A stretch of 6,683 bases of DNA from contig DNDT01000402.1 in assembly GCA_003487525.1 (NCBI GenBank), positions 1 through 6,683 on the forward strand, in the 5' to 3' direction. The notes under the pieces are model-generated. The model was not told the DNA's origin. It saw nothing but the letters and a program-made list of their open reading frames with translations, and did not search any database. Source of the DNA: Flavobacteriales bacterium (lineage in GTDB: Bacteria > Bacteroidota > Bacteroidia > Flavobacteriales_E > Vicingaceae). The stretch's first letter is position 1. Each line of letters starts with the position of its first letter. This document shows positions 1 through 6,238 of this stretch, piece by piece. The translations under genes were made by a program, and so were the position numbers.

Positions 1-1
1 A

Positions 2-457
2 GCCGTCTTAAATTCGGGTGTGAATTTCCTGATATGTCGTGTTACCAATGTGTACGGCAATGAAGAAAGGGGTAAAAATTTCATTGCCAGATTAATTGAA
101 TCGGCACGTTCCGGAGAAAAAATGGAATTTACCTTTCCAATAGACCAGTTCGCAACACCCATTAACGCCATGGATGTAGCGAGAGCACTTGTACAATTGA
201 TGACGGACGGTAAAAGAGGTATTTACCATTTGGCGAGTACGGACTTTTTAAACAGATACCAGCTGGCTACGCGCGTTTTGAAGCATTTCCCGCAAAACCG
301 GATAACGATCAACCCAATTCTCACTTCAGAAATGAATCAGGCTGCTGAAAGGCCCCTCAACGGAGGTCTTATTTCAGCAAAATTTCTGTCCGAATACCCG
401 ACATTTGAATACACGAATGTCGATGATTATTTACATCAACTTAAGAATACCGAATAA
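2..457 (+). CDS. NAD(P)-dependent extended SDR, RmlD/epimerase-like nucleotide-sugar reductase, 3' part only
   Basis: The frame is open to the left edge, so only the last 151 codons are visible and the true start lies outside. The fragment carries the 'RVTNVYG' motif that follows the catalytic Tyr/Lys helix in extended short-chain dehydrogenases. It also has 'FATPINAMDVARAL', which corresponds to the 'pT...D.A.al' element of RmlD-type dTDP-4-dehydrorhamnose reductases, and 'RPLNGGLISAKF', like the RmlD 'RP.ns.Ld..K' substrate-side motif. The Rossmann glycine motif and the YxxxK catalytic pair would lie upstream and cannot be checked. Members reduce or epimerise nucleotide-bound 4-keto sugars in the cytosol. 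The gene ends 13 bases before a sugar 3-dehydratase, so by inference it may reduce the 4-keto group of that enzyme's product. The exact substrate cannot be read from this fragment; the SDR assignment is secure and the RmlD-like subtype is likely. Confidence 0.85.
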   Translation, partial: AVLNSGVNFLICRVTNVYGNEERGKNFIARLIESARSGEKMEFTFPIDQFATPINAMDVARALVQLMTDGKRGIYHLASTDFLNRYQLATRVLKHFPQNRITINPILTSEMNQAAERPLNGGLISAKFLSEYPTFEYTNVDDYLHQLKNTE

Positions 458-470
458 CCGACCCAACAAC

Positions 471-1670
471 ATGAGATATTTAAAAGTTCCATATGGCCTT
501 ACCGTCCATGGAGAAGAAGAAATTCAGGCAGTCAATGAAGTATTGCGCACATCCACTCAAATGGGTAAAAACGTACGCGAATTTGAAGAGAAAATAGCCA
601 CTCTGTACGACAAAAAACATGGAATAATGGTTAACTCCGGATCATCCGCCTTGTACTTGGCAATGGAAGTTCTCGGACTGGAAAAAGGCGATGAAGTAAT
701 AACTCCAGCCCTTACTTTTTCGACCACAGTTGGTTCGATCGTTAAAAGCGGATTGGTCCCTGCCTTTGTGGACGTGGAAGAAGGAACCTATAATTTGAAT
801 GTCAATTTGGTCGAAGAACTGATTACAAGCAGAACAAAGGCCATGTTAATCCCGAATCTGCTCGGCAATCTCCCCGACTGGAAAAAACTCAGGGAAATCG
901 CAAATGCGCATAATCTGACACTGATAGAAGACAGTGCAGATACCTTGGGAGCATTAATAAATGGGAAAAGTTCAGGGCGTTTTACCGATATCAGTACGAC
1001 GAGTTTTTACGGCTCTCATGTAATTAATTGTGCAGGAAATGGAGGAATGGTCTGTTTTAATGACGACGAACAAGCCAAGAAAGCGAAACTACTTAGGAGC
1101 TGGGGGCGCAGTTCATCACTATTTGTGGAATCGGAAGCCATTGAAAATCGATTTAACGTGGAAGTCGACGGAATTCCTTACGATGCTAAGTTCATATTCA
1201 GTGAAATGGGATATAACATAGAGCCCTCTGAAATGGGTGCCGCCTTCGGTCTGGTTCAATTAAAAAAATTAGACCAGAACATTGATGGTCGGGCTAAAAA
1301 CGTGGACATTTTTAATGATTTCTTCGGGCAATATAAAAAGTGGTTCATACGACCCCGGCAGTTGGCAGACTCAAGAACCGGCTGGTTGGCGTATGCCGTT
1401 ACCATCCGGGACGAAGCACCATTTAAAAGAAGAGACTTGCAGATATTTCTGGAAAAAAGAGGCATTCAAACACGTACGGTTTTCACTGGAAACATTCTGA
1501 GACAGCCGGGATTCAAGAGTATTGAAAGAAAAGAATCCAAGTTGGGATACCCCGAATCTGACCGTGTAATGCGGGGAGGTATGTTAATTGGTTGCCACCA
1601 TGGACTTACTGAAGAAATGATAGCCCATATGAAAGCTTGTTTAACCGAGTTTCTGGATAGTCATTCTTAA
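471..1670 (+). CDS. DegT/DnrJ/EryC1/StrS-family nucleotide-sugar 3-dehydratase, RfbH/ColD-like, His in place of catalytic Lys
   Basis: This is a 399-residue cytosolic PLP/PMP enzyme of the sugar aminotransferase fold. Visible motifs are the phosphate-binding 'NSGSSA' (55-60), 'EDSADTLG' (153-160, with Asp154 expected to contact the pyridine nitrogen), 'SFYGSH' (178-183), 'GYNIEPSEMGAAFG' (248-261) and the RfbH-like 'GIQTRTVFTGNILRQPGF' (331-348). True aminotransferases have Lys at the sixth position of the SFxxxK motif. Here it is His183 (codon 1017-1019), as in CDP-sugar 3-dehydrases (E1/RfbH) and GDP-sugar ColD, which remove the C3 hydroxyl instead of transaminating. The Cys cluster of E1/RfbH after 'GRD' is absent: residues 212-216 read 'GRSSS'. 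The ATG at 471 is preferred because it clears the upstream stop; in-frame starts at 405 and 417 would overlap the SDR gene and add a non-family leader. The partner SDR suggests 3,6-dideoxyhexose synthesis for surface polysaccharide. The His-type dehydratase call is strong and the substrate is unknown. Confidence 0.88.
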   Translation: MRYLKVPYGLTVHGEEEIQAVNEVLRTSTQMGKNVREFEEKIATLYDKKHGIMVNSGSSALYLAMEVLGLEKGDEVITPALTFSTTVGSIVKSGLVPAFVDVEEGTYNLNVNLVEELITSRTKAMLIPNLLGNLPDWKKLREIANAHNLTLIEDSADTLGALINGKSSGRFTDISTTSFYGSHVINCAGNGGMVCFNDDEQAKKAKLLRSWGRSSSLFVESEAIENRFNVEVDGIPYDAKFIFSEMGYNIEPSEMGAAFGLVQLKKLDQNIDGRAKNVDIFNDFFGQYKKWFIRPRQLADSRTGWLAYAVTIRDEAPFKRRDLQIFLEKRGIQTRTVFTGNILRQPGFKSIERKESKLGYPESDRVMRGGMLIGCHHGLTEEMIAHMKACLTEFLDSHS

Positions 1671-2074
1671 CTAAAATAAGGCCTGGCTCTGTCTTGAATA
1701 CTTTGTGGAGCCCTGCACGGTCTTTTGGTATTGCCATCAAAGAAAACCAAAACAGTTTCCGCCGTATTTAACAAGACGCCATCTTGATTGAATGTCTCGT
1801 ACTCAAATCTGATTTTTGAGGAGGGCATGTCCGTTATTTTTATCACTATGGTAAGTTCATCGTCGTAATATGCAGGCTTTAGGTACTTAATGTGAAAATC
1901 GGCGACAGGCAGAAAAATTCCGTCATCCTCCATTTTTTTATAGGTAAATCCAAGCTCACGCAACATTTCAACCCGTGCCACTTCAAAATAAGCTGCATAA
2001 TTTCCATAATATACATATCCCATTTTGTCTGTTTCGGAATATCGAACCCTGATTTTAATCTCGTCTCTTATCAT
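1667..2074 (-). CDS. Acyl-CoA thioesterase, YbgC / 4-hydroxybenzoyl-CoA thioesterase family (hotdog fold)
   Basis: This 135-residue protein is a full-length single hotdog domain; the family is usually about 130-150 residues. The N-terminus has the family signature 'RYSETDKMGYVYYGNY' (11-26), with Asp16 in the catalytic position equivalent to the nucleophile/general base of YbgC and 4HBT. It is followed by 'YFEVARVEML' (29-38) on the long helix. The usual 'VYH' after the Asp is 'VYY' here, so the histidine seen in E. coli YbgC is absent. Family members hydrolyse acyl-CoA, or in some cases acyl-carrier-protein, thioesters in the cytosol; the substrate cannot be predicted. The ATG at 2074-2072 starts directly before the conserved 'I.IRVRY' strand, so the start is well placed. 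It is transcribed away from dnaA and converges on the dehydratase, sharing a TTAA for both stops. No Shine-Dalgarno sequence is seen, as is common in Bacteroidota. Confidence 0.9.
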   Translation of the reverse strand: MIRDEIKIRVRYSETDKMGYVYYGNYAAYFEVARVEMLRELGFTYKKMEDDGIFLPVADFHIKYLKPAYYDDELTIVIKITDMPSSKIRFEYETFNQDGVLLNTAETVLVFFDGNTKRPCRAPQSIQDRARPYFS

Positions 2075-2449
2075 AACGCCCTAAAATTTGTCTGATTGGT
2101 GATAAATATTAAAACACCCAAGGAATAAAAAAAATTAAAAATTATTTTAGTTGCACCTTAAAATGAAGTAATTCTTTCAACTTTCTTAGACTTAACTCAT
2201 TACAAAATACATAATTTTTTTACATTTTTTTGATGTAAAATATTTCAATAAATCAATAGCTTTTTCATTTTTTTTTTCACTTTTTTATATCAATATTTGC
2301 CTTGCAATTTTGAATGATTGTGATTCCTGTTTCTTTAGAGGATTTAGTGATCTGGTGCGGCTTTCATAAGAATTGACGCTTTGAACTAACGTTTGAAAAA
2401 TTAGAATGATATTAACTGTATTATTAATCAATAACCTGCTTGAAAATTA
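2075..2449. other. A/T-rich divergent intergenic region between thioesterase and dnaA
   Basis: These 375 bases hold no plausible coding frame. By hand count, 2101-2340 is about 79% A+T, with long T-runs at roughly 2215-2232 and 2262-2286. The region must carry the promoters of both divergent genes. I could not find a convincing Bacteroidota promoter (TTTG, about 20 bases, TAnnTTTG) on either strand; near matches such as AACGTTTG at 2389-2396 lack a properly spaced partner. I looked for DnaA boxes (TTATnCACA on both strands) and found none within one mismatch. The best is a two-mismatch TTATCACCA on the - strand near 2098-2106. The base immediately before the dnaA ATG is part of an A-rich leader without a Shine-Dalgarno sequence. 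An origin is therefore possible from position and A/T content, but not supported by boxes. Confidence 0.6.
2218..2240. promoter_or_regulatory. Candidate palindromic operator upstream of dnaA
   Basis: TTTTACAT and its perfect reverse complement ATGTAAAA flank a 7-base spacer inside the A/T-rich divergent spacer. The geometry would suit a dimeric regulator acting on the thioesterase, on dnaA, or on both. An 8-bp inverted repeat can arise by chance in sequence this A/T-rich, so this is only a candidate. Confidence 0.2.
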
Positions 2450-3883
2450 ATGGAAAAGAACTTTGAAATCCTCTGGAATAATTGTCTTAGTGTTATTAAA
2501 GATAATGTTAGTCTGCAAAGTTTTAAAACATGGTTTGAACCAATCAAACCCGTCAAGCTAAGTAAGAATGTATTAACAATTCAGGTACCAAGTCAGTTTT
2601 TTTACGAATGGCTCGAGGAACATTACATTGTTCTGCTTAAAAAAATCATAAAAAAAGAACTGGGAAACGACGGCAGGCTGGAATACAGTATTGTCATGGA
2701 AAACGCGTATAATGCGGCAAAACCTTACACGGTAAAAATTCCGACCACCAATCTGCAGGCCACAAAGAACGAGCCCGTAAACATGCCTGTTGATATCAAT
2801 ACAAGCAAAGGAATCCGAAATCCCTTTATCATTCCTGGATTGAAAAAAGTACACGTCGATTCTCAATTAATCGCAAATTATTCGTTTGGAAACTTTATCG
2901 AAGGGGATTGCAACCGACTGGCCCGTTCTGCAGGATTTGCTGTGGCAAAGAATCCGGGCGGAACAGCGTTTAATCCTTTACTTATATATGGCGGTGTCGG
3001 TCTTGGAAAGACACACCTGGCCCATTCCATCGGATTGGAAATAAAGAACAATCATCCCGGTAAAACGGTATTATATGTTTCTTCGGAAAAATTTACCCAC
3101 CAGTTTATCGACGCCATTCGAAACAACAACCACAACGACTTCATCCATTTCTATCAGATGATAGACGTATTAATAATTGACGACGTACAGTTTTTCGCGG
3201 GCAAGGAAAAAACTCAGGATGTATTCTTCCACGTGTTCAATCACCTGCATCAAACAGGAAAGCAGATCATACTTACCTCGGACAAACCACCGGTTGAAAT
3301 GCAGGGAATGGAACAACGCCTGCTTTCACGGTTTAAGTGGGGATTATCTGCGGATCTGCAGGTTCCGGGATTGGAAACCCGAATTGCCATTCTGGAACGC
3401 AAGATGTACAACGAAGGGCTTGAACTTCCAAAAGAAGTTGTGGAATACCTGGCTTACAGCATAACCACAAACATACGCGAACTCGAAGGTGCGCTAATAT
3501 CGCTTCTTGCTCAGTCATCGCTGAACAAAAAATCGATTACACTGGAGCTTGCCAAACAAATGATTGACAAATTTGTAAAAAATACGGCAAGAGAAGTTTC
3601 CATTGATTACATACAAAAGGTCGTATGTGATTATTTTGACTTACCGATGGAACTGTTAAAGTCCAAAACGAGAAAAAGAGAAGTTGTGCAGGCAAGGCAG
3701 ATCGCCATGTATTTTTCAAAAAAAATGACCAAATCAAGTCTTGCCAACATCGGTATGCATTGTGGAGGAAAAGATCACGCAACCGTATTGCACGCATGCA
3801 AAACAGTGAACAACCTGATCGACACGGACAAACGATTCAGAGGTTATATTGACGACTTGAATAAAAAGATTAGCCTTCAGTAA
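2450..3883 (+). CDS. dnaA: Chromosomal replication initiator protein DnaA
   Basis: DnaA is the AAA+ ATPase that binds DnaA boxes at the origin, melts the duplex and loads the replicative helicase. The 477 residues show all four domains. Domain I (about 1-85, with 'SLQSFKTWFEPIKP') mediates self- and helicase interaction. A short linker (about 86-135) follows. Domain III starts near 'NYSFGNFIEGDCNRLA' (143-158) and has Walker A 'GGVGLGKT' (181-188, Lys187), Walker B 'LIIDD' (241-245), sensor 1 'ILTSDKPP' (274-281), the arginine finger Arg294 in 'RLLSRF' and sensor 2 Arg343 in 'NIRELEGAL'. Domain IV has Arg416 and the DNA-reading signature 'GGKDHATVLHA' (439-449). Asp442 and His443 are kept, while Ala444 stands where E. 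coli has Thr435, a form I associate with Bacteroidota. The ATG at 2450 fits the family N-terminus. The gene ends in tandem TAATAA and is closed by a hairpin. It stands apart from the downstream operon by 72 bases. Confidence 0.98.
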   Translation: MEKNFEILWNNCLSVIKDNVSLQSFKTWFEPIKPVKLSKNVLTIQVPSQFFYEWLEEHYIVLLKKIIKKELGNDGRLEYSIVMENAYNAAKPYTVKIPTTNLQATKNEPVNMPVDINTSKGIRNPFIIPGLKKVHVDSQLIANYSFGNFIEGDCNRLARSAGFAVAKNPGGTAFNPLLIYGGVGLGKTHLAHSIGLEIKNNHPGKTVLYVSSEKFTHQFIDAIRNNNHNDFIHFYQMIDVLIIDDVQFFAGKEKTQDVFFHVFNHLHQTGKQIILTSDKPPVEMQGMEQRLLSRFKWGLSADLQVPGLETRIAILERKMYNEGLELPKEVVEYLAYSITTNIRELEGALISLLAQSSLNKKSITLELAKQMIDKFVKNTAREVSIDYIQKVVCDYFDLPMELLKSKTRKREVVQARQIAMYFSKKMTKSSLANIGMHCGGKDHATVLHACKTVNNLIDTDKRFRGYIDDLNKKISLQ

Positions 3884-3901
3884 TAATCCATCCAAAGGTG
3901 T

Positions 3902-3940
3902 AAAAAGGGAGATGAGGCTGCGAACTTTATTTCCCTTTTT
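3902..3940 (+). terminator. Rho-independent-type terminator hairpin after dnaA (possible leader attenuator of the next operon)
   Basis: Bases 3902-3917 pair with 3925-3940 to make a 16-bp stem with three G-U wobbles and a 7-base loop (3918-3924). The lower nine pairs, AAAAAGGGA with TCCCTTTTT, are perfect. A run of six T's (3936-3941) follows the G/C block, as expected for intrinsic termination. The hairpin lies 18 bases after the dnaA stop and 15 bases before the phosphatase ATG. It is A-flanked on the left, so it could also work on the opposite strand. Confidence 0.7.
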
Positions 3941-3955
3941 TAATTTTACAGAATT

Positions 3956-4420
3956 ATGAACGTATTAATGGTATGCCTGGGAAACATTTGCAGATCACCA
4001 ATGGCCCAGGGAATCCTTGAACATAAAATAAAACAGCATTCTCTGGCTGTGGGTGTCGACTCTGCCGGAACTGCGTCCTACCATATCGGTGAACCACCGG
4101 ATCAACGGGCGATACACAAGTCTTTTCAAAAGGGAATTGATATCAGCGAATACCGTGCACGTCAGTTTACAACTTCCGATTTCCAGGACTTTGACCTGAT
4201 CTTTGCCATGGATGAATCAAACTACAATGATATCCTTACGCATGCTCAAAACGACCAGGACAAACACAAGGTCCATTTGATCCTTAACAAGATTTACCCA
4301 GGGCAAAACATGTCGGTTCCAGATCCCTATTACGGAGGCGACGATGGATTTGAAAATGTATTCAAACTTCTGGACAGTGCGTGTGATAAAATAATTGATG
4401 AAATTATTTATGAACGTTAA
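3956..4420 (+). CDS. Low-molecular-weight protein tyrosine phosphatase (arsenate reductase-like fold)
   Basis: The 154-residue cytosolic enzyme removes phosphate from protein phosphotyrosine through a cysteinyl-phosphate intermediate. The P-loop 'VCLGNICRS' sits at residues 6-14, with nucleophile Cys7, the second conserved Cys12 and phosphate-binding Arg13-Ser14. The general acid is Asp123 in 'VPDPYYGG' (121-128), whose DPYY form is typical of the class. 'DSAGTASYHIGEPPDQRA' (35-52) and 'ARQF' (68-71) are also family blocks, and the length is normal. In bacteria such enzymes often act on tyrosine kinases that control polysaccharide export, as Wzb does for Wzc; no kinase is visible here, so that role is not shown. 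The ATG at 3956 places the P-loop at the usual distance from the N-terminus. It is the first gene of a tightly packed four-gene run and its last 11 bases overlap the methyltransferase start. Arsenate reductase is an alternative, but the DPYY loop favours phosphatase. Confidence 0.94.
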   Translation: MNVLMVCLGNICRSPMAQGILEHKIKQHSLAVGVDSAGTASYHIGEPPDQRAIHKSFQKGIDISEYRARQFTTSDFQDFDLIFAMDESNYNDILTHAQNDQDKHKVHLILNKIYPGQNMSVPDPYYGGDDGFENVFKLLDSACDKIIDEIIYER

Positions 4421-5120
4421 AGGAAGGCTGTTTCTGGTCCCAAATACCCTTGGTTCGGAAGATATTGGCAAAAGCATCCCACAGGGAATAGCAGATAGTT
4501 TTGAAAATGTCAGTGTCATTTTTGTGGAACATGAAAAAGTGGCAAGACGACTTCTGATCCAACTCGGCTTGAAGGCTCACCTCGATCAGTTTGAATTGGT
4601 AAGCATGAAGCAGGGTATAAACAAAGACGTCGGAAATAAATTAACAAGCACCCTGAACCAGGGTAAGGATGCGGCCATCATTTCCGATGCAGGCTGCCCT
4701 GCTATCGCTGATCCCGGAAACGAACTGGTTCAAATCGCCCATCGGATAGGTGCCAGAGTAATCCCTCATTCAGGTCCTTCGTCCATACTTTTGGCATTAA
4801 TGGCCAGCGGATTTAACGGGCAGCAATTCGCCTTTCACGGATATCTTTCAAAAGACAGTTCCAGTCGCAAGAATCAAATTAGAGTACTGGATAAAAGAGT
4901 TCACCAGAACTCTCAAACTCAGATCTTTATTGAGACTCCTTACAGAAATCAGCATGTTTTTTCAGATCTTCTTTCAGAATGTCAAAAAAAAACCAAAATT
5001 TGCCTTGCCGTAAACCTTACCATGGAAGATGAATGGATTGCGGTAAACGATGTTGAGGGATGGAAAAAGAACCGACCCGACATCCAAAAAAAACAATGTA
5101 TTTATTTAATTTATAAGTAA
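4410..5120 (+). CDS. RsmI-like SAM-dependent methyltransferase (tetrapyrrole methylase fold)
   Basis: The 236-residue protein aligns by eye with the tetrapyrrole (corrin/porphyrin) methylase superfamily, nearest to RsmI, the 16S rRNA C1402 ribose methyltransferase. 'GRLFLVPNTLG' (5-15) matches the RsmI 'LYlVPTPIGN' start. 'ISDAGCPAIADPG' (91-103) matches 'ISDAGTPLISDPG', 'SGPSSILLALMASGF' (121-135) matches the 'PGpsa...aLs.SG' loop, and 'IFIETPYRN' (172-180) matches 'IfyEsphR'. It is about 50 residues shorter than classical RsmI and lacks that enzyme's C-terminal extension. Several Bacteroidota carry such a short paralogue; its substrate is not established to my knowledge, so rsmI is not assigned. 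The ATG at 4410 puts Met just before the first strand. In-frame ATG 4398 and TTG 4395 are possible but would lengthen the overlap with the phosphatase. The stop overlaps the next start as TAATG, indicating translational coupling in both directions. Confidence 0.88.
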   Translation: MNVKGRLFLVPNTLGSEDIGKSIPQGIADSFENVSVIFVEHEKVARRLLIQLGLKAHLDQFELVSMKQGINKDVGNKLTSTLNQGKDAAIISDAGCPAIADPGNELVQIAHRIGARVIPHSGPSSILLALMASGFNGQQFAFHGYLSKDSSSRKNQIRVLDKRVHQNSQTQIFIETPYRNQHVFSDLLSECQKKTKICLAVNLTMEDEWIAVNDVEGWKKNRPDIQKKQCIYLIYK

Positions 5121-6235
5121 TGAAACTACTGACTGCACTCTCTTTCGCGTTAATTCTTTTTAGTTCATGTCAAAGCCCTTCGACAAATGGCGAAAGTGAT
5201 AATGCAGCAAATGAAGATTCACTCACCTTTGAGAATAAAGTTCTTCTGGATGGCGAGAAACACTTTAAAAACATCGTTCAGCTTACCGATGGTGGTGACA
5301 ATGCAGAAGCGTATTGGAGTTTTAATGATGAAATGCTGGTCTTTCAGGCTACCAATCCTGATTGGAATGTGCCTTGCGATCAGATTTTTTATTTTAACCA
5401 CACGACCGATGATTTGATTAACAACAAGGCAAATCTTGTGAGCACAGGCAAAGGAAGGACAACCTGTTCTTATTTTATGCCAGGTGACAGCACCATTGTT
5501 TATGCTTCGACTCACGAAGGAAACGAAGCCTGCCCGCCATTGCCCGAACCAAGAGCCGATCACAAATATGTCTGGCCCATCTATTCCGATTTTGACATTT
5601 ATGTTGCAGATTTAAAAGGAAACATCTTAAAGAAACTTACCAATGAACCGGGATACGATGCGGAAGCTACCGTTTCTCCGAAAGGAGATAAAATGGTGTT
5701 TACCTCGCTTAGAACAGGTGATCTGGAATTATACACCATGAATCTTGACGGAAGTAATGTAAAACAAATTACAAATGAACTTGGTTACGACGGTGGCGCT
5801 TTCTTTTCACCGGATGGAGAGAAGCTGATATTCCGCGCTTCAAGACCTAAAACGGAAGAGGATATCGCAGAATACAAAGCTCTTCTTGCCGAAGGACTTG
5901 TCAAACCAACAAATATGGAATTGTTTATTTGCAACGCGGACGGGTCAGAGTTGAGACAACTTACAAACCTTGGACAGGCAAACTGGTGTCCATTCTTTCA
6001 CCCAGGCGGAGAGAAAGTTATTTTTGCTTCAAACCACACAAGCGAGAGAGGTTTCCCGTTTAACCTGTACATGATTAACATAGACGGTACAGGACTGGAA
6101 AGAATTACTGCAGACGAAACATTTGACGCGTTTCCGGTGTTTTCAAACAATGGCAAATACCTGATGTTCTCATCCAACAGAAACAATCACGGTACAAGAA
6201 ACACAAATCTGTTTCGCGCGGAATGGCAGGATTAA
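5120..6235 (+). CDS. PD40/TolB-like beta-propeller lipoprotein
   Basis: The 371-residue protein begins with a lipoprotein signal peptide: Lys2, a hydrophobic stretch (3-14) and 'FSSC' with Cys17 as the likely lipidated residue. The -3 position is Phe rather than the usual Leu. A polar, acidic linker (18-39) follows. The rest is a WD40-like PD40 propeller with repeats of the form 'SPKGDKMVFTS..TGDLELYTMNLDGSNVKQIT' split over about 186-217, 229-282, 293-330 and 341-368, plus weaker blades at about 53-75 and 110-165. Similar propellers occur in TolB, where they bind Pal, and in many Bacteroidota envelope proteins of unknown role. There is no peptidase or other catalytic domain, so the function is probably binding or scaffolding in the periplasm. 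A charged insertion (241-265, 'RPKTEEDIAEYKALL...') interrupts one blade. It is coupled to the methyltransferase by a TAATG overlap and followed by a tiny membrane protein. It is not called tolB because no TolB N-terminal domain is seen. Confidence 0.87.
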   Translation: MKLLTALSFALILFSSCQSPSTNGESDNAANEDSLTFENKVLLDGEKHFKNIVQLTDGGDNAEAYWSFNDEMLVFQATNPDWNVPCDQIFYFNHTTDDLINNKANLVSTGKGRTTCSYFMPGDSTIVYASTHEGNEACPPLPEPRADHKYVWPIYSDFDIYVADLKGNILKKLTNEPGYDAEATVSPKGDKMVFTSLRTGDLELYTMNLDGSNVKQITNELGYDGGAFFSPDGEKLIFRASRPKTEEDIAEYKALLAEGLVKPTNMELFICNADGSELRQLTNLGQANWCPFFHPGGEKVIFASNHTSERGFPFNLYMINIDGTGLERITADETFDAFPVFSNNGKYLMFSSNRNNHGTRNTNLFRAEWQD

Positions 6236-6238
6236 TTT

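Noticed and set aside
20..22. GTG as the start of the first sugar-reductase gene
   Set aside because: The frame stays open to base 2 and the family needs a Rossmann domain upstream, so this is an internal Val codon of a truncated gene.
405..470. Upstream in-frame ATGs (405, 417) as the dehydratase start
   Set aside because: They would overlap the preceding gene by about 40-50 bases and add 18-22 residues unlike the family; the ATG at 471 gives the normal N-terminus.
2098..2106. TTATCACCA on the - strand as a DnaA box
   Set aside because: Two mismatches from TTATCCACA and no neighbouring copies; expected by chance in A/T-rich DNA.
2373..2396. TTGACG hexamer at 2373-2378 and TTTG-containing AACGTTTG at 2389-2396 as a dnaA promoter
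   Set aside because: No good -10 element lies 17 bases from the first, and the second has no TTTG about 20 bases upstream and a mismatch in TAnnTTTG, so neither model fits.
2573..2866. 97-codon - strand frame inside dnaA
   Set aside because: It is fully antisense to conserved dnaA domain I/II codons and its product resembles no family I know.
4395..4400. TTG 4395 or ATG 4398 as the methyltransferase start
   Set aside because: Both add residues before the first conserved strand; ATG 4410 gives the usual family spacing. ATG 4398 is not fully excluded.
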